DNA of 64,000 nt from Caenorhabditis elegans. Its lineage: Eukaryota; Nematoda; Chromadorea; Rhabditida; Rhabditidae. The position numbers and the translations under genes are program-made. Shown here one piece after another: positions 51,801 through 62,596 of the stretch. The notes beneath the pieces were generated by a model. It did no database searches and had not been told where the DNA came from. It saw only the letters and a program-made list of their open reading frames with translations. The stretch is from positions 18,601,501 through 18,665,500 of the forward strand of contig NC_003283.11 in NCBI RefSeq assembly GCF_000002985.6. The letters run 5' to 3'. Position 1 is the stretch's first letter; every line of letters starts with the position of its first letter.

Positions 51801-54665
51801 CCTGCACCGACAACTCAACGCTCTGTAACGCCAACCTCGGCCAGGGAATCTGCATCAACTTGAGCAGTGACGTCACAAATGGCTATCAATGCATTTGTGG
51901 GCCGCTATGGACAGACACAGACTGCGAGACTCCAGTAGCCTCTGCGTGTACCCCAAGTCCGTGCTGGAATGGGATTTGTGTGCTCAATGAGCAGTATAAT
52001 ACGTATACCTGCGCATGTGATGATGGATATTTCGGGGATCTATGTCAATGTACGGGAGTTTTCACTGACTAACCACCAGCCCGTTCCTTTTTCAGACCCC
52101 GACGTTTGCACCTCTTCCACATGTCTCTACGGCGGTACTTGCACCGAGACCAGCAGTGGAGGGTACACATGCTCCTGCTTGAGCCAGTACTTTGGCACCA
52201 ACTGTGAAGGTACCCATACTGTACTTTGCCCCTTCCCTCTCCTATAATTACATGTAATTTTCAGAGATCAATCGTTGCAACTATGCGGATCCATGTGTGA
52301 ATGGTGACTGCCAGACTACGGTAGATGGGATCACTACAAACTACACATGTACCTGCGATAGTGGATGGACCGGGGAGAATTGTGATACAAGTGAGTGTCC
52401 AAACCCTTTTGAGCCTGAAATTCGTCCAAAAAATAATTTCCAGTGATCGACTACTGCATCCCAAATCCCTGCTCTTACAACAGTACCTGCTCTCCGTACT
52501 TCAAAGGATTCAACTGCACCTGTATTACAGGCCTAACCGGCGCCAATTGCTCTACAAGTAGGTCAAACTACAGTACTCCTGACCAACTTGGGTTACAGTA
52601 ATCGATCTATGCGTCCCGTATAAGGATTCCACTGGGAAATGGATCAAATCTCCGTGTAACTCAAAGGATGACTTGGCGAACTGCACTATAGAGATAAATG
52701 GGTTCAATTGTAGCTGTAGTGATAAGTGGACGGATACCTTATGTGATTTGAGTGGGTTTGGCTGAAATGTTTGGGAAAACTGAAAAATACTTACTGAAAT
52801 TTATATTCAGATGTTCTCATCAAAGACGTCCTGCTTACAATCTACGGCCACGTGGATCTTACCATGATTACTGTAGGCATAGACGTCAAATTTCCAGCAA
52901 ATCCAGAGATCCTTGCAGCTTCTGAACGATCTCATGCAGAACCCGTCACAAATCAAGGATATGGTGCCATTCATCACAGGATTGCTGTCGGACAGTGAAC
53001 GATCCGATCTAAGCTGGGATGTTGGGGATCTTTTCAATTGGATAGCTTTTGAAGATCAGAGATTAGATCTGGAGTGGGTTTACCTGCAACCGGCCAACAT
53101 GGTGCATTAAGCCCAAGAACCTTGAACGTTTTCAGAAATGACATTTACAAGTGGAATGATGTAGTACTGGGGAACTGCTTCACCTTCAACCACCAGGATC
53201 AGAACTTCACCTACCTAATGAGAAGGCCCGGTAGGCATGGAGGTAGGAATTTTCGGCAAAAATACCTGAAAATCAAAATTTTCACAACAGGAATACAAGC
53301 ATTCATGAAAACCCGACAAGACGAGTATGCACCATGGTACGACACCGCAGGAATGCTGGTTTTCATTCATAACCGCGAGGATTACGTGTTCTCCGAGTCT
53401 GTTAGGTACAATGCACAGCCAAATGCCCAGTCGACTATAAATATTTTTATGGTTAGTGCTGAAAAAACTACTGAAGCATTTAGAATTTGAAATTCCAGAC
53501 AAGATATACCAGGCTCGGGGGAAGATATGGAAAGTGTGTGAAGAAACCGTCGGAAGTCAAGAACTACTACTATCCGGGAGCTTATACCACTGATGTAAGC
53601 CACAAAAAATTTCAGAGCTCTGCGCTAACTTTGAGCTAAGTTATGACCTGTTTAAGTTTTGAGGGCGCGTTGCGGTCGCCTCGCGGCTGGGGCTAAGAAT
53701 AATTACTACCCGGGAGCCTATACCACTGATGTGAGCCAAAAAAATTTTTTTCAGAGCTCTGTGACAATTTTGAGCCAAGATATGACTTGTTAAAGTTTTT
53801 AGGGCGCGTTGCGGTCGCGTCGCGGCTATATCTGAAACTTTGAACCTTTGTAACTTGGTCCATAATGGCCCTAGAAACTTTAAATTTGAGCAGTACTGTT
53901 AGCTCGATAAGTTCGTCCTGAAACTGACATAAATGAAGTAATTTTAAAATTTTCGCGATGGGACCCAAAATTCTCAATATTTCCAAACCTAGTCACAATT
54001 ATATTTTTTTGAAAGCTCTTAACTTGAGGATTTCAAATTTTAATATCTATTTTATTTCCGAACAAAAAAACTGGACATTTTTCCAGGGCTGCCTCCGCAC
54101 GTGCTACCAGGACCGTATGCAACAGGAGTGCCAGTGCATGGACCCCCGCTACCCCAAAGCCCCCAACGCTACGTCATGCCAGTTATCCGAACGAAGTTGT
54201 GTCACCGAAGCATCCGACGCCGCAGGGGACCCATCCACCTGGTCATCTTGTGTATGCCCGCTGCCATGCTCCAATCAGGAGTACTCGGTGACTTGGAGCA
54301 AGGCGAATTTTGTGAATATGGTGGGCCAAGCCTAACAGGACCTATATTTTAAGCCCTACCTGGATGTTTCAGCCTATAACCTGCGAGAAGTCTTCTGACG
54401 TGGCAACCTGCCAAGCCAACTATGTGGACCAGCTTATGGTATCCATTGTTCTGCCTAAGCTGGATTTTCAGATCTACGCGGAGACCCCTGCTATGGATGT
54501 GAGCTTAAGCTGAACTTTTATATAAATTTGATGACTTTTCAGTTCAACAAGTTCCTGTCCCAACTCGGAGGTCAGCTGGGTGTACTAATGGGAATTAACC
54601 TGGTCACGTTTATTGAAGTTGTGTTCTTGATGTTCGGAGTTTTGACAATATGTTGTAGAAAGTGA
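48843..54665 (+). CDS. egas-1/2/3 (copy not resolved; possibly egas-3): EGF + WSC + DEG/ENaC channel protein (egas paralogue C), 926 aa
   Basis: Eighteen exons: 48843-49080, 49508-49753, 50489-50623, 50676-50825, 50881-51036, 51786-52049, 52096-52209, 52265-52390, 52444-52557, 52599-52751, 52811-52872, 52898-53073, 53136-53242, 53291-53451, 53499-53594, 54087-54320, 54373-54498, 54543-54665 (927 codons with stop). Domain order is as in paralogue B. Exon 2 here equals exons 2+3 of the other copies, so one intron is missing. The channel region keeps [44 protein letters not shown] and [12 protein letters not shown]2 has Gly-Ile-Asn at 903-905, and the tail is CCRK. AATAAA at 54669-54674 lies between this stop and the stop of the opposite-strand TIL locus, only 25 bp away. 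Confidence 0.9.
51190..51758 (-). repeat. Two inverted exon-16-derived repeat units in egas C intron
   Basis: Units begin GGGTCCCACCACGAAAATCT and run through GCCGCGACGCAACCGCAACG and CATAACTCGGTTCAAAAT. They end at about 51430 (truncated) and 51758, where the minus strand reads exon-16 end sequence TACTATCCGGGAGCCTATAC. A similar unit is at 49900-50146. The last unit lies just before the real exon starting 51786. Confidence 0.75.
53700..53730 (+). repeat. Exon-16-derived fragment in egas C intron 15
   Basis: TTACTACCCGGGAGCCTATA-CCACTGAT followed by GTGAGCC, a near copy of the end of the exon finishing at 53594 and its donor, 135 bp downstream of the original. Confidence 0.8.
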
Positions 54666-54690
54666 AGAAATAAACGATTTTCGAGAGATA

Positions 54691-57600
54691 TTAGCATTTA
54701 TCCGAAGCCACACAGGTCCCATTGTTGTTTCTCGCGAAGCCATCCGCGCAGACGCATCCCGAGAAGCACTGATCCTTGTTGGCGATCATGGAAATCGAAG
54801 CCAAGTCGCATTGGTTATCGTTGCTCAGGCACTTGGACCATTCCTCGTTGTCCGGGCATTCGGTGGCTGGAAATTTAAGTGTTATGGAATGTTTGGAAAG
54901 GATCTGTAATGATCTGAGGCAATCTGAGACGGTCTGAGATGATTTTAGACGGGATGAGATGGTTATAGATCACTTGCGTCGGCCTGAATCGGACTCAAAA
55001 GGCCTGAGAAGGGTAGGGCTTAGGCGACTTGAGCCGGCTTTGGGGGGCCTGAGACGTCGACCTTATTTGGTCTCATCAGGCGGCCTGAGACGGTCTGATA
55101 TGGTCTTAGACGACTTGAGTCGACCTGAGGTGGCCTGAGACGACCTGAGACTGCATGAGACAGCCTGAGATGGTCTTAGACGACTTGAGTCGACCTGCGA
55201 CGGCCCCAGACGTTCCATGACAATCCGAGCCCATCCAAAATAATTTGAGCCCATCCGAGGAAGTCTGAGACAATCTGAGGTGATTTCAGACCGTCATAGA
55301 CAAACTTGATTCGACTTCCGACGGTCCGTAACAATCTGAGCCTATCCGAGACCATCTCAAACAATCTGAGCCTATTTGAGTCGGCCTAAAGCCATCTGAG
55401 TTGGCCACAGACGGCCTGAAACAGGTTTCAACCATTTTAGACAATTTCTGTCCACATGGGACGGTCTTAGACAATCTGAGACCGTTCGAAACGAGATGGT
55501 CTGAGAGTGTCTAGGCAATCTGAAACGGCCTGAAGTAGTCTGCGACACTCTGCAATGGCCTGAGACCTGAGACCACTCAAGATTGTCTGCCTGACTGGAG
55601 ATTTGCCAAACTTACTCTTAAAACAATGCCGGTTGTGAACACAGTCTCCGTTGCTGTCCAGCTTATAGTTCGGCCTACAAACACATCCCGGCGTGCACAT
55701 GGCTATCTCCATTCCAGTCTCGCACTGTTGAGCCCCAGAGCACAACTGTTGACACTTTGGCATGCAATCCGTGTACTCTTGGGTTCCCAGACAGGTGATG
55801 TCTGAAAAGTTTTCGAAAAATTTACAGAAAATATCAGGAAAGTCTGATTTTCACTCACTCGTGTGGTCATGATCCGGGCAGCTAGCCAGCGTCACACATT
55901 TTCCATTCTTCTTCACAAAGCCCGGCGCACAAATGCAAGCCCTCTTACAGCTCTTGTTCTTTGGTCCCGGGCAGTTTGGCTCCGGGTTTTTACAGGTACC
56001 CGCACACTTTTCACACCGGTACTCCTCGTTTTGACCGCACTCTGGTGGGCAATCCTTGGGCTTGTAGCACTCGCCGTCGCTGGATCGGAGGTAGCCGGAG
56101 GCACAGGCGCAACCCTGGCCGCAGTGTTTGGTGCACATCATGCTCTGTAATTTTGGGCTCTGGGAGCAGCAGGCTTGGGTTGTTCAGAACTTACTTTTGA
56201 CATTCCTGGGCATTTGTCTTCACTGCAAGTGTTGAGGCAATCACTCATAGTTTGATTTTTAGCGCACGTGGAGCCAGGGGCTGGGGTTGTGGAGTTAAGG
56301 TGGACGATGCTAACGCAGGCAACTTGCATTGGGCTGAAAATTTAGGAACTTCAATTGACCTTAGATGGTCTAAGATAGTTTAGATGCTCTAGGTCGATCT
56401 AATGCAACCTGAGACCATCAGGAACGGCTTACGGTAAGCTTGAGCGGCTTGATGATTTTTAAGACAGCCTAAGTCCACCTTAGACAACATGACCTAAAAA
56501 GGTACAAGGCGGGCTAAACCGGCTTAGAACACTGCAAGAATATCTGAAACGGCCTAAAATGAATTCTGATGACATTAGACTATTGGAGAGGGCCTGAAGT
56601 AGGCTCAGACAATTTAGACTGTGGAATGAAGTGGATCTGAGAAGCCTTACGGACTAAAATAGTCTAAAGCGATTTTAGACTACCTCAGACAACATATGAC
56701 AATCCTTGTCTAGTCTAGACGGTCTAAGACAATCTGAGGCACAGGGACGACCTGAGACGGTCTGAAGTGGTCTGAAGCACCTCTCAACGATTTGAGCTAA
56801 TTTTAGACAATCCCAGAGGGCTTGAGACGGTCTGATACATCGCTTCAACTCACCACGGAGCCTTAACACAATCCACCTTCTGCTCTTCGCAAACTTCGTT
56901 GGCTCGACACCTAACCACATCACATCCTTGCCTAGCCGTTGAATTTTGATTTCCGTTCATTGGCACGCAGGAGACGGCTTTTGGACTAAAAATTTTTAAC
57001 TTTTCTGACAAATTGTAGAATTTTTTCTACCAAGGAGCCATTAAACAGGCCATTGTAGTCTCCTCACAGCGTTCCCCAACTGGACAGGAGACGCTGGCAC
57101 AGCCGCTGTCAGAGGTCGTTGTAGAGTTGATAACAGTGCTGTTGATTGGCGTGCAGGATACTAGTGGTGGGCTGAAATTGGGGAAAATTTGAAAAAAAGG
57201 TAGACAGACATGGTGCATCGAGAGTTTTGCCACTAAATTAGCAACTAAAAGCCTACGCTGCAAGCTGGATGTTTGACGACCTAACAAGGGCTTTGGGCTT
57301 TCAGGCTTCTCAGGCCCACAGGTCTAGTAGCCTGCCAGGGCTCCGGCCCACGATTGGCTACTCACTGCCTGGCACCCAACAAAAGATTGATTGGCTACAG
57401 TGCTGGGTGCAACACAGGAAACAGGAAACATATTTCGGACTGGAAAATGACCAAATGGCGCTGTGCTCAAATCCAGCTTCTTCTCTACTTACCAAGGCTC
57501 CACGAAGCACTGAACCAAAGTCTCCGTGCAAATCTCCCCAACTGGGCAAGTCACGGCGGCGCAGCTGCTCAAAGTCTCGTTGGAGTTTGGGATGCACGCC

Positions 57601-58017
57601 GCGTGGCTTGGGCTGGAAATTTGCTGGATTTTCAGGCAAAGCTAGCTTAAAGGGTTACCACGGAGCCTTGGCACACTTGACGAGGGCTTCCTGGCAGGTG
57701 GTTCCTGCGGAGCATCTCATAGTGGCGCAACCGCCGACTGGGACCTCTGTAGTGTTCACACAGACTCCTTGGAAACCGCTGAAAATGCAAAAATTATGAG
57801 AGTTTCAAAAAAAAAATTCTAGCTCTCAAGCTCACCACGGGGGCTCTGTGCAATTTTTCTGCACTTCCATGCATTCGGTGCCAGCGGAGCATTTCATCGT
57901 GGAGCATGGGGTGATTTGGACTAAAAATTTAAAATTCTTGGGCTAAAATTCCTAAAAACTCACTGTTAATGTCAGAGCCATTGCCTGGGAACAGTGGGGA
58001 CGGGGTGTCCGAATAAT
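54691..58017 (-). CDS. Alternative 3' half of the TIL locus (Cys-module array plus about four TIL-like domains)
   Basis: Exons: 58017-57964, 57920-57836, 57778-57659, 57612-57493, 57171-57031, 56985-56854, 56333-56195, 56144-55859, 55801-55616, 54866-54691. The first exon has an acceptor but no upstream ATG or signal peptide, and it needs one leftover base from a preceding exon. Exons 3-9 and 11 of the upstream 591-aa form leave exactly one base; joining exon 9 (ending 59343) gives an in-frame 872-aa protein. I therefore read this as alternative splicing of one locus, not a separate gene. Exons 2-6 end in TG and exons 3-7 begin by completing a Cys codon. They encode a repeated module of the form C-x-V-x-C-x-x-G-x-x-C-x-E-x-x-V-x-C-x-x-A-P-C. 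TIL-like domains follow, ending NNGTCVASDKC. Confidence 0.75.
54895..55605. repeat. Degenerate CTGAGACGGTCTGAGATGGT repeat in TIL-locus intron
   Basis: Fills intron 54867-55615. Units of about 12-15 bp (TGAGACGGTC/TGAGACAATC). The same family is at 56340-56850 and, weakly, at 49790-50450. Confidence 0.75.
56340..56850. repeat. CTGAGACGGTCTGA-family repeat in TIL-locus intron
   Basis: Fills intron 56334-56853 before the exon 56985-56854. Same family as 54895-55605. Confidence 0.7.
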
Positions 58018-58197
58018 CTGAAAATTTTCAGACTTTTTCAGCCTGAAATTTCAAAAGTTCTCAACAAAAAAATCAACAAAAAGATAGTGAAAATATAAAT
58101 TTTTTATTAGACTGGAATGTTCAACCAAAGAATAGAAACAGAAAAAAATATCGATTTTTACAGAAAATCCCCCGGAAAATATTTAAATTTTCAAATT

Positions 58198-61100
58198 TTA
58201 GTAAAGCTTTGGCTTCTGGGCGTCACAATCGTTTTGGGTGACACATTTGCCGGAATTGTCGCGGAAAAAGCCCTCCTGGCAGACACAGCCGCCGCCGGTG
58301 CACACCTGGGGGCAGAATCTCTGGAAATTTTCGGTTGTAGGTTGGAAATCCAAAATTTTTGAGTTAGGCAAGCTGAGAGCTTTCGAAAAAGTATAATTAT
58401 GACTGGATTTTGAGCCCCTTGAAAAAATTGGAAAATTGCGAAAACAAAATTTCCAAAAACAATTTTTTTTGCAGAACCTAGTCATGTTTATACTTATTTG
58501 AAAGCTTCTGATTCGTTGATTTCAAAAAATTTTTCAAAAACTAATTTTGCTCAAATCCCGCCCACTTACCGGCTCTTCATTACACTTGGTGTCTGAGCAG
58601 ACAGTCTTGCAGGGTTCAAACTTCTCATTTGATCTGCACCGTCTGTTGATTGGCTTTTTGATAGGAGCTTCACATTGTGCAATCGGGTCGCTGAAACAAT
58701 AATTTAGTGGAAAGAAGCGGGGAATTTGATCTACCATGGTTGCGTGAAGCATTGAACCTGGTGGAGGACACATTGGGATCCGACGAGGCAGGACGTGGAG
58801 GCGCAAGCTGGAAATTTTACGGATTTTCTAGCGTCGGACACTTCCAAGGTATCTATATTCAGATGCTTCAAGGATAGAGAAAGCAGCCGACACATCGCAG
58901 GTCCGCAGGACCATGTTAAGTTGCAGCGCCCGACATATCGTGGCTCTCAGTCACCTACCATTCACATGAATACACATCGGCATGAGCTCACAACCCTTCT
59001 CCACAGTTGAACCAATACATCCACTTGGCCTGACCATAGCGCACCCGGCCGGGGTCCCACAACGGGCCGTCATACAGCTTGGCCCGGCCTGACGGCGCTC
59101 ACGGGGCTGGATAAGAGGCTTGATGAGTCTCAAGTCCTTTGGACGGCATGTTGGGATTGGGTTACTGAAATTGAAACTTTTTTTCTGCAACAAAAAAAAA
59201 TTCCGGACTAAAGCCCTACCATGGAGCCCGGATACACGTGACCTGGACTAAAACGCATTCCTCGTTGTAGGGACAGTTCTGGGCGCGGCAATCTGAAAAT
59301 TTCGACGATTTTAACTGAATTTTTTTCTGCCTAAAAACTCACAGTCCTCCTCCAAACACTGTGGCTGACGCTTGCAACCCACGCATCCGACGGGCTCAAC
59401 CATTCCACAACCTCCCTTGAATCCGCATCTGACGTTGGCGCACGTGATCCCGGTTGGTGGGGTCTCTGGCGCGGTTCTCACTTTAATTTTTTGGGTGTTA
59501 GAAAACTCAAGGATAGGAATAAAAGTACTGAAAATCTAGCCGAATTCAACAGAAAGTTCCCGATTTCCCCAAATCCTAAAGCGATACCTGGTACACAAGT
59601 CGGCTTGCCAGTTGACATGGAGCATTGGTGACCGGTACGGCAGTCCACCAAGTTGCATGGGTTCTCGTCAGTGCTGCCTGGAAACAATTTATATGTTAGA
59701 GTCGGAAAATTCGTATATTTTGAGTCGCAGGGTATGCACCAGGATTGCGTCAAGTCATTACGTCGTTGCATCATGATTTTGGCATGAAAACAAGCTAAAA
59801 TCCCGATTTTTGCGTCAAAAACAACCCCAAACCTTCAAAATTGATTCAAAAATGTGCCGAAAGTTGGCAGATTTGTTGAAACTCGCACGTTAAACCAAAA
59901 TGTGTGCCAAAAAAACGTTTTCGTCAAAAAACTGCCAAAAAGTATGTCAAAAGCCAATATCCCCATAAAATTGGTCCAAAACTGTCCCAAAATGTGAAAA
60001 TCGTTCCGAAAATCCACAAATTTGTCAAAATTCCATCCAAGTCCATTTCAGGACACCAAATTCTCAGAATTTTAGCAAAGAACCGCACCAAACCAGCGCC
60101 CGCGGACAGAAAAAATGATACCTGGCACACAAGTTGCCTGGCCAGTTGACATGGTGCATCGGTGACCGGGCTTGCAGAGTACCAAGGCACATGGGTTTGT
60201 GTCAGTCTTGCCTGGAAACCACATTTGTAGGGGAAAATCAAAAAATTCTGCTCAAAACTGCCCCAAAATAGGAAAATTGCTCCGGATTTGTCGAAAAAAG
60301 GGGTCAAGTCGTTTTTTGCACCGAAATTTTGGTCCAAAAACTAAAACTTTTGTTGAAAGGCCTAGATTTACATCAATTTTGATGCAAACCTGCTCATAAT
60401 CGCAAAATTGTTCTAAAAATCAACAGCGGAGTCAAAAATGCCGCAAAAATTCGTTTCAAGACACCAAACTTGCTAAAACTCTCTAAAACTGAGCTCAGCT
60501 CAATTTTCTTAGATATTTTCATCAAAACTTTGCCAGAAGCCTATTTAACATGACTTTTTGCCCGAAAATTCACTCGAGACCCCTAAAGCCACTAGAACTA
60601 GGCTTCAGCCCTACTAACCAGTCGGTGGGCACTCTGCAAGCTTCACACACTGTCCCTGCCGGTTCCTAACGAGTCCCTTCTTGCAAGAGCATGCTTTTTC
60701 GCACCTCATCATGCACCTAACAAATGGCTGTGGATTGACAGGACATTTTGCCTCGGAGCACGAATTGTGACAGTCATTGGGCTCCTCATTCTTGGAGCAA
60801 GTCAGTGTGGAGCCTAGAATCACTGGCTCTAACTAGTTTCCTTTAAAACGGTACCCACCAGTAGCCGGACACTCGGTAGGGTTCACACACTGTCCCTGGC
60901 GGTTCCGGAGGAATCCCTTTTTGCAGGAACATCCGATGTCGCATTTCTCCATACAGTTTACCAGTGGCTGGGGCTTAACCGGACACTTTTTCTCGAAGCA
61001 CGCGTTGTGACACTGGTTGGGCTCCTCGTTGGTTCCGCAGGTTTGAGAGCCTGGAAAGTTGCAGTGCGGTGGCGCAATTCTGGTGCATTTTTTCGTCCAA

Positions 61101-62596
61101 TTTTTAGAGTACTTACCAATCGCTGGGCACTCGGCCTCCTTGACACACACTCCTTGGTTGTTTCTGACGAATCCGTCCATGCAGGAGCATCCGACTTGGC
61201 AGGCCATCAAGCAGTTCACCTGTGGAGCATTCTTTTGTGGGCACTTCTTCTCGGTGCATGGGTTGTGGCACTCGTTGGATACCTCGTTGACTGGGCATGT
61301 GAGGTTGGTGGCTGGAAATTGGTGGGGGGTTAGAGGGGTTTGGGGTCGGGGGTCTTGGTTTGGAGGCTTTAGGATGCCTGGTAGGTTTGTGCTTGGCACC
61401 CTTGAAGTCTGGCGCTGGTACCCACGATCTGGGCTCGGTACCCCAAGCTCTGAGCTTGGTACCCATGAACTCTGGGCCTGTGACCCATTAACTCTGGGCT
61501 TGTTACCCTTGAAGTCTGGCACTGGTACCCACGATCTGGGCTCGGTACCGTGGAGCTCTGGGCTTGTTACCGTGGAGCTCAAGGCTTGGTATTCTTTAAC
61601 TCTGGGTCCGGCAGTCCCCGAGCTCTGGGCCAGGTACCCACGAAATCTGGGCCTGGAACCCATGAACTCTGTGGCTGGGGACCCTGAACTGTGGAGCTGG
61701 TATCCCTGAACTCTGGGCTGGGGACCTCTGAACTTTGGGCCTGGCACCCCTGAACTCTGGGCCTAAGATCCATGAACTCTGGGGGCTGGTACCTGGGTCT
61801 AGATACCCGTTTCGAACTCCGGGCCAGTGTCTGTAGGGCCTGAGATGCCTTAGAGAATGGGCCTTGTCAGGAAGATCTGATTTTCAAGCGGACCCCGCGC
61901 TCCAAAACATCAGATTCCAGGACTCCGTGTGCAGCCCGGCCCAAAATTTAGTCTTTCGGTATCCCCAAAATTTGGGGCAGGTACCCCCGAACTCTGGGCC
62001 TGGGACCCTTGAACTCTGGGCTTGGCGCCCACAAAGTCAGGAGGCTGATACCCCCAAGCTCTGGGTCTAGATACCCGTTTCGAACTCCGGGCCATTGTCT
62101 GTAGGGCCAGTGCGGCCTTAGAGATTGGGCCTTGTCTGGAAACTCTGATGTACTAGCGGACCCAAAATTTCAGATTCCGAGACTGCGTAGCCCGGCCCAA
62201 ATTTTAGTCTGTGTCCCCTTCTAACCTGGTGGTGGAATTGGAATCGTCTCATTCGCCGCAACATTGCAGTCCTTCTGCTCAACACAACGATTATCCGAAG
62301 TTCTGCGGAAGAATCCACTGTTACACTGACATCCCATGACGCATTGCAGTGTGCAAAAAGTCTGCAAAAACCACGTTGTAAGCCGGAATTTGACAACAAA
62401 ATCTGCTCACCGGAGTCGGAAGCCCGCAAGTCGGCTCGCAAGCCGTGCCACACGTCTGGAAGCTCTCGTTTTCTTTGCATTCTTGGTCTGAAAGGGGTTT
62501 AGGTACACTTTTAGGTTGGAAAAACTTACCTCTTGTCGCTGAAAGTTGAGCGTTTGCTCCGATGAGCAGAACGCTGAGCAGCACAATATACTGCAT
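58198..62596 (-). CDS. Secreted multi-domain TIL (trypsin-inhibitor-like) cysteine-rich protein, 591-aa form
   Basis: Exons: 62596-62530, 62487-62411, 62361-62226, 61311-61117, 61050-60859, 60813-60619, 60211-60122, 59677-59588, 59480-59343, 59292-59220, 59164-58959, 58807-58735, 58690-58570, 58320-58198 (592 codons with stop). Signal peptide MQYIVLLSVLLIGANA. TIL domain 1 spans exons 2-3 (FQTCGTACEPTCG, CQCNSGFFRR). TIL domains 2-4 are one exon each (exons 4-6: CHNPCTEKKC, CSCMDGFVRNNQG and relatives). Exons 7-8 are a duplicated small module (NPCNLVDCRTGHQCSMSTGKP). Exons 9-12 carry other Cys modules, and exons 13-14 a last TIL (CKTVCSDTKC, CVCQEGFFRDNSGKCV). TIL domains usually inhibit serine proteases or serve as extracellular Cys scaffolds. 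A minus-strand AATAAA is at 58108-58103. This resembles the locus I remember as Y69H2.3; the name is not verified. Confidence 0.85.
59700..60600. other. TIL-locus introns without recognisable content
   Basis: Apart from exon 60211-60122 this stretch is ordinary AT-rich intron (CAAAAATTGCTCC-type phrases). The long frames on both strands are not supported by splice sites. Confidence 0.5.
61350..62140. repeat. Minisatellite in TIL-locus intron, unit about GAACTCTGGGCCTGGTACCC
   Basis: About 25-30 diverged units of 20-27 bp in intron 61312-62225. A larger block (TCTAGATACCCGTTTCGAAC ... GGGCCTTGTC) occurs twice, at about 61798-61868 and 62067-62135. It creates a 304-codon artefact frame on the minus strand. 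Confidence 0.85.

Noticed and set aside
53074..53290. Single continuous exon across 53074-53490 in egas C
   Set aside because: Alignment with B and A shows two introns (53074-53135 and 53243-53290) with good splice sites; only retention of the second is plausible.
57269..57799. 176-codon plus-strand frame
   Set aside because: Antisense to TIL-locus exons that have matched splice sites and Cys pattern.
59904..60399. Plus- and minus-strand frames of 75-137 codons
   Set aside because: Span an intron and a real TIL-locus exon in the wrong frame; no splice support.
60833..61747. 304-codon minus-strand frame
   Set aside because: Joins two real TIL exons to an intronic minisatellite; splice sites at 61311, 61117, 61050 and 60859 give consistent phases instead.
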